Origin: Corbicula japonica
Taxonomy: Eukaryota; Mollusca; Bivalvia; Venerida; Cyrenidae
DNA: 64,000 nt
Assembly (NCBI GenBank): GCA_038501625.1
Contig: JAZAYU010000019.1
Coordinates: 6,108,709 to 6,172,708, forward strand
Reading direction: 5' to 3'
Shown: positions 11,791 through 24,949 of the stretch, one piece after another
Numbering within the stretch: the stretch's first letter is position 1
Layout of the letters: every line of letters begins with the position of its first letter
Program-made: the position numbers and the translations under genes
The notes under the pieces: model-generated
The model's input: the letters and a program-made list of their open reading frames with translations, nothing else
The model's database searches: none
Told to the model about the DNA's origin: nothing

Positions 11791-12482
11791 AGGTAAAATA
11801 AAATATATAATTATGAAGGCCACATTGTTTGTTATAACATCTGCTCAAAATATTAAAAAAAACTAGGGCATCTTGTTAACACAATGCAGGGCAGAACATT
11901 CTAATTTCAAAATTAATAAAATTGTTGTCAAGACAAACATTCTAATCAAGTCTGGTAAGACCGTTGGGTTCTCAATTGATTTAGCGCGATTTTTATTGAA
12001 CTTTTTGACCTAGTTTTCCTCCAAAAAGTCGTGTCGACAATGTCCAAGGAATCATCAAGTAAGATATACGGAGCAAGTTTGATAAGAAAAGTAGCTTCCA
12101 TTTCGTAAACATTTTTGAATGATCTAGTAACCTGTGTTTTTTGTTGTTTCCAGATGCCCCAGTTTTAAAATTATTCGAGGTATTACCGAAAAAAAATTAT
12201 TCCGAGAAAAGTTTGATGAAAAAGTGGCATCCATTCCAGTCTAACCAGAGTCGTAATATTTCATGTTAAGAAACTATCCAGCTAGCTTACGGAAGGTACC
12301 CAGGTTTCTGCCTGTGTCGGAAACAATGCCCAGGCTCACCTTGCATCTTCATACTCCAGAAAAAGCTGTCAGTCTACATCCAGCGGGACAGTACTTAATC
12401 GATCAAATTAATAAATACGAGTATTCATTGTGGTATGTAATGAAACAATAGGATAGTTGACTGTCCCGAACGTCAGTTGTCT

Positions 12483-12650
12483 AATGGGAGTTCTGGGCCC
12501 AAGATCATATGACTAACACGGGAAAACATTCTCAAATCTCAAACATCTGGTTGGTTGAAATGGCGACCCGTCGCCATTTAGCCTATCAGATGCTTGAGAT
12601 TTGAGATTGGTCTCTAGATTTAGTTTTATGATCTTTGGCCCTAGCGAGAA
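12483..12650. mobile_element. Palindromic MITE family B, copy 1
   Basis: The inverted arms contain GGGCCCAAGATCAT on the left and GATCTTTGGCCC on the right. Inside are paired CAAATCTCAAACATCTGGTT and inverse CAGATGCTTGAGATTTGAG, with GGCGACCCGTCGCC at the centre. Related copies lie at 30605-30760 and 50130-50285. Confidence 0.7.
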
Positions 12651-13346
12651 CCGACTTAGATACATATTCTTTCCTCTGGAGGCATGTAATAACAATATGA
12701 AACGAAAACACGCGCATACGACAAATAAATATTTAATTAAGTTACATTAATCAAATATAAGCATCAGTAGGTACAGATCATGTGAGAAAACAAACAACAA
12801 AAGTGACATAAAATACTGTAAATGATATAAAAACATAGCTGTCATAAACAGTAAGTCACCGGTTTAAATGAACTGTGTGAACATTTTACAATAAATATAC
12901 ATAGAAATAAATAATAAATAATCTACAAATTACTCTAACTACATAAAGTCACATATTCTTGCTCTTATATTGTACAGCAATCCATTTTGTCACGCACTCT
13001 ATATTGTCACGCACGCCATATCGTAACGTAATCCATATCGTCACAGACGGGTAGCTAGCTTAAATCCTACTTGGATTTTATCTGGAGAAACAGGACTTTT
13101 AAGAAAAAAAATCAAAATACTTGAGTGGATGTTGTACGGTCGCCTTAATAGTTGTTTAAAGGATGAAATTATTTGAGTGCGACATGATTCTGTCGGTGGT
13201 CAATTTATCCCGCGTGGAAGATTTAGATGTAAGTCGTTTATTTCAATTTTACAGACGAACATGCGCAATTAAACCCGGCTACTGTCTTTGCCTATAGTGA
13301 CTTAACATTTGGTACGTGTTACTACATTGTTAAGTGTTCATTATGT

Positions 13347-16300
13347 CTAGTGTCTTGTTGAGAACCTCAGCGGTAAGCCGTCCTTCGGACATGGCATAGG
13401 AAAGGTCTCGAACTCCGTATCGCCGTTCACAAGCGTCCAGTCACAACTACGAACCAACTCAACTGTGAACACTTTCAGCATTAACTTTGCTAGTTCTTTC
13501 CCTACACATGATCGTCGTCCTCCGCCAAATGGCAAATAATCAAAGCTCGAGCACTTCGTAGAAGCAGTCTCCCAGCGGTCCGGGTTGAATTCCGACGGAT
13601 TGTCGAACACAAGCGACATCTCTTGAGTGTCTCTGATAGAGTAGGTTACAGTCCATCCTTTCGGTACCTGATAACCCTGCAAAAAAGTGATATGTGCATA
13701 ACAGGAACCGCTACATTCAGAAAACACAGACTCCTTCCGCAACGAAAAAGTAGAGAGGAAAAGAGAGCGTGTGTTTACAAGATTATCAATTTCAAATAAG
13801 ACATCACAAACAATTAACGAAAAAGAGAACCTTTTGGGGTAACCGCTTTAGAACTATCAGTGGCAAAACAATTTGCCACTGGGGGTTTAAACCAGGTTCT
13901 AGGGTGCACCAACCTCATATTTGTCCCCAACAAGTTTTCATATGAACAAACAAGTTGTCTTGGTGAAATAACTCCAACCCACCATTCAGCTCAACAATGT
14001 TGCATGCAAAGGCACACAAACATAACTATAAAACAAAAAAAGCTTAGGTACTTGCAAAGCAAAATAGCGGAAACAAAAACAACAACGCCAACAAAAACAC
14101 TCTCATGACGGACAAATTGGTACATTTTTAAGTTCATCTTCTATAATTCAGAAAAGTTATTATTTCTTTATTTTGGGAAGATGACATATCTCGCATAGCC
14201 ATTCTTCCATATGGTCCTGTGAATTAGAGCCAAATCTTATCGTCGGGATTATAAACAATAATAATATTCGAAAATAAAACGAATCGCTCCTGATTTAGAA
14301 TTTAAATCTCAAGGATTTGTCAAATCCTTTAATATCCGACTCAAAAATATACTTATTTCTTGGATACTTTCCAAGGAAGTTGAACTCCTGATCCCCGGAT
14401 TCAAATATATTTTGCTAAGCGTAAGCCAACAACTTTACCGAATGGAAGGACAAATTCATACGCATTTGGAACTATTTTGTTGTGTATCAGAGAATAAATG
14501 ATCGTTTTAGTCTGTTTTTCACTAGCTTCTATGTAATATAATTTTGGCAGAAGTCATTTTATTAGTACTTTCGTCTTCAGTACCACTATTTATTTCTAGA
14601 TGGATCGAATACATGTTCATCTTAAATTAACAATATTCCGTAACTAAATAGCGTTTTAATAACTCTCTTTTTTATAGTAAAGTAAAAAAAAAAGATAAAG
14701 AGAAGTTAAAATTCCCATTTGAATAAAAAAACAACTTACATTTATTTCAAACGTTTTCAGTGCCTTTTTGAAGCCTCCGCCAACAGGTGGACTGAGCCTC
14801 AGAACTTCTTTTACGACGTAGTTAAGATATTTGACTTGGTTTATTTGATGAAAGTCAATTTCCAATTCTTCGCTTCGGTCCAGCAGGCCTAATTCTTCGA
14901 GTTCTTTACGTAGCTTTGAAACCACAGACCGATGTTTCGATAGCGCGTAAACCAATGAGCATGTTGCGCTTGAAGTAGTCCCATGTCCGGCAAAAAGTAG
15001 TTCCAAACCTAAGTTCTTAACTTCACTTAGTGGAAGGTTATTATAGCTGACATCGCTCATGATGGTTGTAAGAATATCATTAGAATCTTTGACATCGCTC
15101 CTTTCTTTGTCGTTAAGTACTTTGTCGATCTGATTCAAAAGGATATCTCGGGCTTTTCTCGCCTGTAAATACATAACAACCGTTTTATACACAATTTATT
15201 GGGGGGGGGGGGGGGGGGGAATCAACATTGAAAGCAGAAGATTAGCAATACTACAAGTATTTTTCGTCTTACAAACAGCTTTTGGAAACCGTATCAACAA
15301 CGATTTAAGTGACTTGATTAAAATCAATAAGCAAACAATGAAATATCAAAGCACTGAAAGTGTTGATTCCCTCAGAGCGTAAACCTTAAAAATAAAAAAA
15401 ATCGATAATCTTCATTGTTACAGAAATTCCAGTATGAGAAAGTTATCAAAGCAGACATTTTATAAAAGATAACTTATTTTAGAAAAATACCATTTTCTTT
15501 CATCCGTAACTCAAACATGTACGGCTACACACAACTTTTTTTCGAAATGCTGAATTTACGTAATATAGAAGAAAGTCTTTCACTGACATTGAAATTTGTT
15601 AATATCTTTTTTAAATGTATGTTTTATCTTAAACAGATTTTAAGCAGTATCATTTGAAAATCACAGTAGTGCTATTGGTGCAGTGTGACGCGCATAAAAT
15701 GTCTCCCCGTACATATAGCCATTACTGTTATCATTTAGTTATCGGTTAACGATGTCATCGGTTAACGATGTCATAGAATAAAGATCACGTTTTTCAAGGT
15801 AAGCAACGCAGCTTTTTGGGGCGGAATGGGGGGGGGGGGGGCGGTGACTGATTAGCTCAATCGGTAGCATGCTCGGAGTTACATGGTTGCCGTAATGTTC
15901 GGGTTCGATTCCCATTATGGGTAATATCATACAATCACGTGACAGACAAGTAAAATTAAAATATAGCTCTTCAGCGAACAGTTTTACAAATTTATATAAT
16001 TTTTTTGATATCGTTTGTTCTTTCAGCTAACAGTTCAAAAATTTATATTATGTTTGATATCGCTTGTTCTTATTGTATAAGTTACTTACTGGAAAATATT
16101 AACTCGCCCATATTTTGCAATAAGAATAGAACTGTTTATAGATTCAGAGAATCACGTGACTGTCTACTTATCTATAATCATTCATACCTTGCGAAATCCT
16201 GTCCCTTTAATGTCTAGCGGAATGGAGAATATATTTGATACGAAGTTCTCGAAGACCTCCATCAGGTATTTGCAATCTGTTTCGTTGTTATGGAACCCCA

Positions 16301-19300
16301 GTATTAATCGAGAAGACATGTCCAAATTCATCTTCTTAAACTCGGCATATCCCATGATACTTCCGGACTGACACCATTTCCGGATGTACTTTCTCGCGAT
16401 CTCCTGTATGACAGGTACGTAGCGAGAGAGAGCATCGTGTGAGAACGCTCTCATTATCCCCCTTCTTTTTGTGGCGTGGTCCGCACCATATGAGTGCATT
16501 AAAGAGCCTTCTCCGAGCAGGATACGTGCGCTTGCCGGCCACTGGGTTTGTACCAGTGTGTTCTCTCCTCGAAGAATCCGTTTTACCCACTCAGCACCGG
16601 CTACACGAATGGTCGGCTTGCCCAGTACATGTGTCTTGTATATATCGCCATACTGACATCTCCTCTGTTCAAAGTACTTTCGGCCCTGTGTTAAACAGAA
16701 GAAAACTTCATCAGCAAAAAGTGGTAAACCCATAACAGCTTTCTTTGAAGGTTTAAATGTTGCCACACATATTTCACGTTTGTTAAGCTACTCGGCAAAA
16801 CATATAATTTTTTCCAAATTAAAGAAGACAAAATCCCCCCCCCCCCACCCCCACCCCCGGGCCAGTGAAAAACCCGCATTATCTGTGTAATTTCATAAAT
16901 AACTAGCTTGTTAGTTTATAAGGCATCATTTGTTGTTAAATATTTGCACACGAAAAAATTATTCCTCAATGAATGAAAAAAATCCCAATATCATGCAAAA
17001 ACCACGCGAAATTTCCCAATTCCATGGGTATGGTCATATTCCCAAAATGGTGAAAAAAGCCCTGGATGTCGTTATTTTCAATAAATTTAATTTTTACATT
17101 GAAAAAAAATTCCTTTTAAAAATGAAATAAATGGAGTAGATAGATTTACTTACAAGTAACAGCATATGCAGCGTCTCTCCGACAAACGGAAGTCCGTAGC
17201 TTCCGGGCGGAAGTGGCAGCTTACACGATCTGTCACGTGAAGAGTTCGTGTAATAGTTCCACAAATAAAGACAACCGAAGATCAGAATGCCGTGTAAAAA
17301 GACCAGTCTTAACACATATGACAGGATGAATCCTCCATATATGAGCCAACTGAAAAAAAAGCAAATGGTATAACATGTATTTCATAACGTACTGTTGTAT
17401 CATATAATTTCTTGGGGATCCAATTCAGAGCAAATGACATCAGTGACATTTTCGCGAGGGATTTAATTCGCGCAGTTGTAATATTCTCATAAGACTAGAT
17501 ATTAAATGGATATAATAATAATTTCTTTATTTGAAGAAGGTAACATGCACAGATATATAAACCAAATATTCATATACCTTATTTTAAACATGGCCTTCTT
17601 AAACAATTTCATAAATACAATATAACTGTAAAAATTTGACAATTTTAAAAAAAGGGAATTATTTTTTTAAATCATATTGCGTGTTTGTTTCAACTTACAT
17701 TTTGATTTATATTTAGTTACGAACAATTTCGTTACATTTTATGTATTTCAACAGACCTCACGAAATAATTTAGAGAAAACATATATAAAAATTTCATACA
17801 GTATTGACGCACTATGCTTTTTTTTCTTTACTTCATAAACTGATTGCAATCTTTTTTTTTAATTCGCGTAGTTCTCGCTTAGGTATATAAATTCAAACCT
17901 TTAAAAATGTTTTACTATCTGCATTACAATTACGCCGTACTTTTACAATCGTAAATTTTTTTAATATCTCGAAATTGCGCAAATTATTCTGCGCGAAATT
18001 ATCATTGAGGCATGTGCGCGAAAATAAGTTCCAGAGAAACAAATGATACATTAAAAGCTCTGATTTGACATCGAAACGACATTCAGTTCAAAAGCGGCAT
18101 TTTAGAATGGACCTAGTTAAATAAGTTATAAAAAAAGATTGAAAAAAGATTCACATTCCCTAAAACCCCAAAATCTTTATAAAAATAACGTTAAGTAAAG
18201 AAAAAAAAACTGGAAACTTCCTTAAATATTTGAGTGGTTGAAATTATACTTTATGCAATGTAATTGGGGTAGTTTTCAAATTGTTTGAAATTTATTTCTA
18301 TAAATCAGTGCTTACGCATCACTGAATGATTTACATAGTAATTAATTTACTAGATATAATATAACATTATATATTACAAATTTAATCAGCCGAGCGACTG
18401 CGCGGTCTTGACCGAATTATTTTGTAAACACTAACCTCTGCTATGACAATATTGTAGCCAAATAAATCACATTTAATAAAATCATTAAAAAATAAATATT
18501 TATATAAGAATATGAATTTATTTTAATTTCATCTCGCGCTAAAATATAGTTCCCATCGAAGAGCAGGTATCTTTTTAATTGTGTTTGGACAAATAAAAAA
18601 AGAAAATTATTTTAAAAACAACAACAACAACAGAATGCGCGTTCGTTGGAACTAAAATTTAAGTTTAATTTATCAAATGCATAAAATTGGCCGTGCTGAT
18701 TAGTTTAAGTCAATTCGGTAAAACAAAATGTATGTACCTTATTTTTCATGATAAAGGGCACGAGTCCCAAAAGTAAAATTAAAGAGAAAAATACATAGAA
18801 TATTTAAATTAAATTTTCGCTTATAGTGTGGGTCTTTTTTTTTAATTTCGCGTATAAGTGTTTTGGTAACCAGTTAAAAATTTCCTAATTACCTAGAAAA
18901 ATAGCGCTATTTTTACAGTAATTTTAAGGTTAGGTGTATTTATGGTTTTTTTCTTCAAGTTTTCATGATAAAGGGCACGAATCCCAAAAGTTAAATTAAA
19001 GAAAAAAAATACATAGAATATTTAAATAAATTTTTCGCTTACATCGTGCGTCTTTTTTAATTTCGCAATTAGGTTTTTTTGGTAACCAGTTAAAATTTTC
19101 CTTATTCCGTAAAAATAGCGTTTTAAAAGTGATTTTAAGATTATGCGTATTTATGTTTTAATAAAAATATGAGAAATAAAGTTTTTACTAACCTATGTTG
19201 GAAATATGTTGAAGAGTGCGTCTGCGTGTTGTTCAGGAAAAGATCAAAGCGTTCCGAAAATTCGGGAATCCGAATTCCTTCCGACACATTTCTCAGCTCC

Positions 19301-19317
19301 AAATACAATTCAGTCAT
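13347..19317 (-). CDS. CYP26: Cytochrome P450 family 26 (retinoic acid hydroxylase-like), complete
   Basis: Model: complement(join(13347..13676,14740..15162,16188..16685,17154..17349,19193..19317)), 523 aa, all GT-AG and in phase. A membrane anchor (WLIYGGFILSYVLRLVF, then LHGILIFGCLYLW) precedes the proline hinge KLPLPPGSYGLPFVGETL. CYP26 hallmarks follow: YKTHVLGKPTIRV, WPASARILLGEGSL, the I-helix at about 329-340 (LFAGHGTTSSAT), ExxR at E392-R395, PPVGGGFKKALKTFEIN, GYQVPKGWTVTYSIRDT, FNPDRW, and the heme loop FGGGRRSCVGKE with ligand Cys471. CYP26 enzymes oxidise all-trans retinoic acid at the ER, ending the signal. Unusual: glycine replaces the acidic residue of the I-helix (AGHGTT, not GGHETT), and the start lies in a separate 41-aa exon before the anchor. 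An AATAAA (minus strand) is at 13237-13242. Confidence 0.93.
13690..14105 (-). mobile_element. Dispersed repeat family D, copy 2 (inverted), in CYP26 intron 4
   Basis: Contains TTTGCCACTGGGGGTTTAAA and GGTTCTAGGGTGCACCAACC in inverse order to copy 1, plus AAAAAGTAGAGAGGAAAAGA at its left. It begins within about 15-75 bp of the acceptor of the last CYP26 exon. Confidence 0.6.
15201..15219. repeat. G19 homopolymer
   Basis: Nineteen consecutive G in CYP26 intron 3. Other G/C runs in the gene lie at 15828-15841 and 16834-16847. Confidence 0.9.
15848..15925 (+). mobile_element. tRNA-like Pol III promoter fragment (probable SINE head)
   Basis: An A-box-like TAGCTCAATCGGT and a B-box GGTTCGATTCC are separated as in a tRNA. 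The acceptor stem does not pair, so it is not a functional tRNA. It follows a G14 tract in CYP26 intron 3. Confidence 0.4.
17350..18740. other. CYP26 intron 1, AT-rich, no other gene
   Basis: Very AT-rich with many short homopolymers. No frame, RNA or defined repeat was recognised. Confidence 0.5.
18745..19140. repeat. Tandem duplication of about 215 bp in CYP26 intron 1
   Basis: TTCATGATAAAGGGCACGA followed by TCCCAAAAG and ATACATAGAATATTTAAAT occurs near 18745 and again near 18960. The rest of each unit (ATTTTCGCTTA, GGTAACCAGTTAAAA, AATAGCG) also aligns. The second copy ends about 50 bp before the exon 1 donor. Confidence 0.75.
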
Positions 19318-19398
19318 CTTTTTCAGAATTAATTTCACCGATGTTCTTCGATTGATAAATTCGTTCAAAATCTTTCCTACTTCGCGGCCTCTCGGGCA

Positions 19399-19404
19399 TT
19401 TATA
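19399..19404 (-). promoter_or_regulatory. TATA box of the CYP26 gene
   Basis: TATAAA on the minus strand, about 82 bp upstream of the proposed ATG at 19317. This predicts a transcription start near 19370. The position fits a single compact promoter. Confidence 0.5.
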
Positions 19405-19420
19405 CGAGATGTTACCTCAA

Positions 19421-19475
19421 TCACCCTTTGACCTCGCAAAAGTACGTAATGTTCGAGCGTGACCCGGTAAGGTGA
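19421..19475 (-). promoter_or_regulatory. Nuclear-receptor half-site cluster (DR2 plus everted pair) at the CYP26 promoter
   Basis: On the coding strand 19434-19421 reads AGGTCAAAGGGTGA: AGGTCA, 2-nt spacer, GGGTGA. Both halves fit RGKTSA, forming a DR2 of the retinoic-acid-receptor type about 17 bp upstream of the TATA box. Further upstream, TGACCC (19460-19465) and AGGTGA (19470-19475) form an everted pair with a 4-bp spacer. Vertebrate CYP26A1 is controlled by promoter retinoic-acid response elements, so the position is suggestive. Function is inferred. Confidence 0.5.
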
Positions 19476-19479
19476 ACGC

Positions 19480-20270
19480 GGAGGCGAGAATGGGCCCATT
19501 CATTAGTCACTTAAAAATACGCGCCAAAGAATTACTATATTCTTTCACAAATCTTCTTTACGTTTGTGCTTACATCTTTGTATTGTTTTGATATTTATTT
19601 AAAAAAGACAATGGTAGTGGAAATAAATCTACACACTATACACAAAAATAAATCAATCATCACTCAAAAAGTTTTCGAACGTTACGTGTTTACTAAAATG
19701 CAAAAAACGTTCTCCGAAGATAAGAGGCATCAAGTATGAGGCATTGAGTAGAATTTTGTAAGCTCTTTTAACACGCGGAACTTAGATTGAAATTTTATTA
19801 TATGTACATTTAAGTTGTAGCTATTTTCTGAAAATTACGTGTATGCTATTCGTATAGACGTTTTAACGATAGTTTGGAATCGCTGTAAACATGTCCCGAT
19901 GGATGCCGACGTCTGATTCTATTGCGTTACTGAATTGAATAAAATTGAATTTTAAGAAACAAAGATGTTCGGATATTTATTAAACTTTGATGTGCTTTGT
20001 TTGTTAATTTACCAAAAACATATTTTACAATTTTTCAGATGTGTAAGTCTGTAAATTACTGCATTCACGTGTTCGTCTAAAAAGTTAAAATCCTTTGTTT
20101 TGTTTTTTTAGATGTTTAGTTACGTTTTCCTTTTGGATTATCATTATTATAAATATTTTGTTATATTTATTATAATTATATTAAAGACGCTCGTAAAAAG
20201 TTTGCATTTTCTTTTTTTTTCTTTTTTAAGCAATCTTTTTATCACGTGACTGTTAGTTATCAATTACGTA
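19480..20270. other. CYP26 upstream DNA, no gene recognised
   Basis: AT-rich DNA beyond the promoter; no clear coding or repeat structure. Confidence 0.4.
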
Positions 20271-20273
20271 CTA

Positions 20274-20516
20274 TCCCTTTCATCCATATCGTATACGCCT
20301 GTTATCGCATACATCAGCAAAGAGTGTAGATTCAGATCTGCCTGCACATCCGTGCCGTCTGATCAGGATTTGTGCTGTCCGCTTTCTGGTCAGAAATAAA
20401 CTTATAAATAAAACGCAAACAATGTAGATCCTGATTAGACGGCACAGATGTGCAGGCTGATCTGGATCTACACTGTTCGCCCATGCCATATACCTGTATA
20501 TATGGAGGAAAGGGAT
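20274..20516. mobile_element. GATC-rich double-hairpin MITE
   Basis: Ends ATCCCTTT/GGAGGAAAGGGAT. Left arm core CACATCCGTGCCGTCTGATC, right arm core GATTAGACGGCACAGATGTG, spacer with GGTCAGAAATAAA. Flanks are no longer TTAA. Confidence 0.75.
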
Positions 20517-21656
20517 AACATATGTACACACGTGTCCTGATACATATTTTTGGCTTCGCACTTCTGATCCCCGAGCGGGCTCGTAATCTGTTATTCATTT
20601 AGACTGACCTGACCGCAGTTCATGGGTGTAATCTAAGGTCAGTTTACCGCATTATATAATTCGATAATATCCAATATATTTGACCTGATAGTTAACCCGG
20701 GGTCACCTGGTTTTCTTTTCTCAGTGTGTAAATAAAAGAAATTATGAATGAGTAACCGACATTGTTCTTTATTTACTAGTAGTTGTAGTTTATTATAGAA
20801 ATATGAAAATGATGCAATAGGCATTGTCTAAATCGTCGATTTATGAAGCATGGCCATACAGCGGTCCATCCCCACGACGAGATGTAATCTGGGGTGAAGG
20901 AATGTGTGGGCAAGGGGTTACCTCAGTTCATGAGTCAGAGGTCAAATGTTGCAGGATAATTAGGGGACGTCCCCTATTATGCTGCTTCTGATCTCTTTTG
21001 TCTGCATGCAGTCAGGAATGATGTTTCATTCAAAAGGATGGGTCATTTGTGGTCACACTGTCCGGGTTGACCGGATGTGGGGACATCGCAGCATGATCAA
21101 TAGGTGACAACAAAAAAGCGCTCGTTGCGTTTACCCGCTTCAATCCAATGAAAAAACCCAGATCAAGAATGTCTTGGACCGTGAACTGTGTTTTATACAT
21201 TGGCTTCAGTCTAATGAGGTTGAACAACGCTCATACGTATCAATTGTCCGAAATCATTCAACATCCACAGAATGCTAGTAATGAACAAATCATTAAATTT
21301 GGTATTGTACAGAATTTACAGACCTCAAAGAACTTCGTCTGTGACTGAAATTATACTTTGTCCGATGGAATTGCATTATTTTTCATACTGTTTGGAATTT
21401 TATTTCCATATATATTAGAATTTATGCACCATTGAATTAATTTACCTAGTAAGTGATTTGATTTACTTAATATTTGATTTACTTATATTTTTAACCTCTA
21501 ATTAGGTAAGTGTTCACAAATAAAATCGCCGCTCTTGCTCGATTTTATTCTGTAAATGCTCAATACTCAACTTCTGTCGTTGGTTCGCCATCATGACACC
21601 ATTAGTTTTGTCGTGTTAGCACTTCGTTGAGTAAGGGGCCTAGCAGACTGTATTAA

Positions 21657-21857
21657 CCCTTTCCTCCATTATACACCTTTTTACGCATGTGTGACCTATG
21701 TAGATCCAGATCAGTCAGCACATTCGTGCCATCGCATCAGGATCTGCCCTGTTCGCATTTTGGTCAGAAATAACCTAATGTTAACCGGATTTGCCGGCTG
21801 ATCTGGATCTACACTGTTTTCACCCAAACAATTAAGGTGTGTCTATGGAGGAAAGGG
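21657..21857. mobile_element. GATC-rich double-hairpin MITE, TTAA on both sides
   Basis: Starts CCCTTTCCTCC after TTAA (21653-21656) and ends GGAGGAAAGGG before TTAA (21858-21861). The spacer holds GGTCAGAAATAACCTAATG. Confidence 0.85.
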
Positions 21858-22046
21858 TTAACCAAGGAATAAATATCGAACATGTGCATGATGATGATCA
21901 CTTTAAAGACGCCTGCGGTAGTTTCTGTTTTCACAAGGTTATGAATTTTACGTGTTCACCGCTTGTATGACAAAATTGTTATAATTTTTCATTTAAATTT
22001 GTCTGTTTTCATCATTTTCATATTGTTCTTGAAATTTTATTGTAAC

Positions 22047-22195
<149 letters not shown>

Positions 22196-22335
22196 TTATT
22201 ATCTTTCTTTCAATTATATTATGAGAATGTATGTATGTATGAATGTAAATTTGTAACCATTTGTACTTGTTTTTCAGAGGACCATATGGAAGAATCGCTA
22301 TGCCAAATATGTCATCCTCTCAAAATAAAGAATTT

Positions 22336-22339
22336 ATTA

Positions 22340-22383
<44 letters not shown>

Positions 22384-22387
22384 ATTA

Positions 22388-22461
<74 letters not shown>
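22336..22461. repeat. (ATT)n microsatellite
   Basis: Almost pure ATT triplets with two substitutions near 22381-22391. The short unique island 22196-22335 separates it from the preceding block. Confidence 0.9.
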
Positions 22462-22462
<1 letters not shown>

Positions 22463-22469
22463 GAATTTG

Positions 22470-24430
22470 GCAATATCATTCGTTGAAAAAAGTTGATTCA
22501 CTAGTATTATGAGAGACAAAAGTATTTTTTTTTTTTGCCAATAGATAACAAAATTTACATTTCCTTGAATTAAAATAACCATAAAAAGACCGTTATATGT
22601 GAAAATGGTGCTCTTGTAAAATTAATTATATGTGAAATCGGAATATACCGGAATTATCTTTAAAGCTGGTTATAACACGAGTTTACTATGAGAAAATATT
22701 AACTTTTTCATCGATTAAGTGACATTAAAGAAGGTTTTTAATGTGGAATTAATATCAAACATGTGCATGAAGCTAGTTAGACTGGCTCCCGTCCCTATGT
22801 TCTGTTATTTATTTTCACGTCGCTTATATAATAATAATTTATAACTCCAAGAAAAGCAACTCCTGCAGGTACCTTACTGATAGGCATTTTGCTTCCTTAT
22901 CTCCCAGAACATAGATGGTTCAGCATGTCAGAAGAAAGAAAATGAAATAAAAAAAGAGATAATAAGTATTTCAGTGTCTTTTTTTAAATAAACCATCTAG
23001 CTGGTGCCAGGCTAGAAGCTAGTGTGCTGGTGCCGCTATCGCTCTAAAACTGGTTGTATCACAAGTGTACTACAAGAAAATACTCATTGGCTTACGAGTT
23101 ACGACTAAATATTTTACGAGTGTACTGTGAGAAAATGCTAACTGGCTCACGACCAAGTGTTACACAACTGACCGATAGTTCGACCACCTAACCTCGCTCA
23201 AACCTTCCGTTGGTATTTTAAGGTATAAACAATATTAAATGGTCAATGAGGTCACGATTATTTACATGTCATTTGCAGTGCAATGTCATTTATCTCGTGA
23301 CCTCTATATCGTGACCTCATATCTTTGTTTACATATGACAGAGTTAGCAAGACAAATTTTGATGTGGTCAGTTTGAAGAAAATCTGCAATTTACCTTCCC
23401 TAGCTACCGGCTGTGATTTCAAATATAATCACATAATATTTTCAAACACTTTTCTATTATATCTGTGGAATTAAGTTTTTCTGGGACGAATTATATTTTC
23501 ACATCTGAGAACTAAGAACATTTATAATGTACGGAAAGGGGAGCTTTCAAGTAAGAAAAATATAGAGATGTAAGGAAGACTTACCCTACCGTGTTTAAAT
23601 TTAACAATTATTTCCGCCACCCCATCCCCCTCCTCACCCCACCATTACGGCGATCTGTCATGTGACATGGTATTTCGCAGTGAAGCCGGCAACCTAGAAT
23701 ATTGCGTGGCTCATATTTATGTTAACCGACAAAAACCTATTTTTTACGGGAGAAATTATTTAAAAAACTACATTTCTGATTAGTAAAATTTTAAAATCTT
23801 TTATAAAAATGTTGGAAGCGGAAATTGTAACAATAATCTTTTAAATGAAATAGGTACGAGTAAATATTTACACTGAGTAGAAATTCACTTTAATAACATA
23901 ATATTTTTCAATTTTTAGTAATTTAAAAGCAATTGACTAGAATTAACAAAAATATTGTCAGCGGTAAATTGCTATATACATAGCAGTAAACAAAGATGCA
24001 ATCAGTTCTCATTACGACAATCGTCTGCCAAATCAAGCATCATGATAACGACGCGGGACATGATATATACCGGTATCTTTAATATAATAATTATTTCCAT
24101 AACAAAAAACCCTTCTAAACCAGTACGATGGAAAAAGACTATCGTTTCCATAACGGTACATGGAATGATGTATTAAGTATTTAACATACAAATTATAGTT
24201 TCATATTCACCAAAATAAAAGCTAGACTTGTTCTGAAACCATGTACTTTTTAACAACAAAACAGTAGCAACAACAACAATATTTCCACAGTTTTATTTTC
24301 TTTTACTTTTAAATGCAAATACGTTAAATTTATATTTCCACATTCGGAAGTTACGGAAATGGTCGATTGTTGTTTTTGTGTATCCTCAAACACAGTTCAT
24401 TCATTTCAATTTATTCATTCTTTTTTGCTC
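22470..24430. other. Intergenic, no gene recognised
   Basis: Short imperfect internal repeats near 23040-23160 (TATCACAAGTGTACTACAAG-like). No conserved frame; the 73-codon frame at 23955 has no recognisable domain. Confidence 0.4.
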
Positions 24431-24700
24431 GTAATTTAGGGGCTAGTGTGAGGTTGGTGCACCCTAGAACCTAATTTAAACCCCCATTGCCAAATTGTTT
24501 TGCCACTGACACGGTTTCAAGGCGGTGTCCCATCGGGTTTTCTTTTTCGTTAATTGTTTCAAAATGATCACTTTATAAACCCATGATCTTTTTTCTTCTA
24601 TACCATTTGGCTGCGTGGGGAGGCTGTGTTTTCTGGGTGTTGAAAAACCGGATGTGCATATTTCGCTCATTTCCGGCATTCTTGCTGGCGATCTATGAGT
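24430..24700 (+). mobile_element. Dispersed repeat family D, copy 3
   Basis: Shares GGTTGGTGCACCCTAGAACC, TTTAAACCCCCATTGCCAA and GGCTGCGTGGGGAGGCTGTG with copy 1 in the same orientation. Confidence 0.65.
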
Positions 24701-24949
24701 CTTTGGAAAATGTATAGCTGCAGTTTTATGTAAGATATGGTGATAAAGTTTGAATATTGGTTGCTGTCAGTTTTTTATCTTTTTTTGGGACCCAGTTACG
24801 GGTAACCCTATGTTTTTTCTGTTTCTGTTTTTACAATTACACATTATGTTTATACATTTATTATTTTAGATGGGACTAGAAATATATTTAACATGAGCAT
24901 CGTTCTTTCATACAATTTAGTACAATTTTGTTCATTGCTAGCATTTTAA

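Noticed and set aside
15848..15925. tRNA gene in CYP26 intron 3
   Set aside because: A and B boxes are present but the acceptor stem cannot form; more likely a SINE head.
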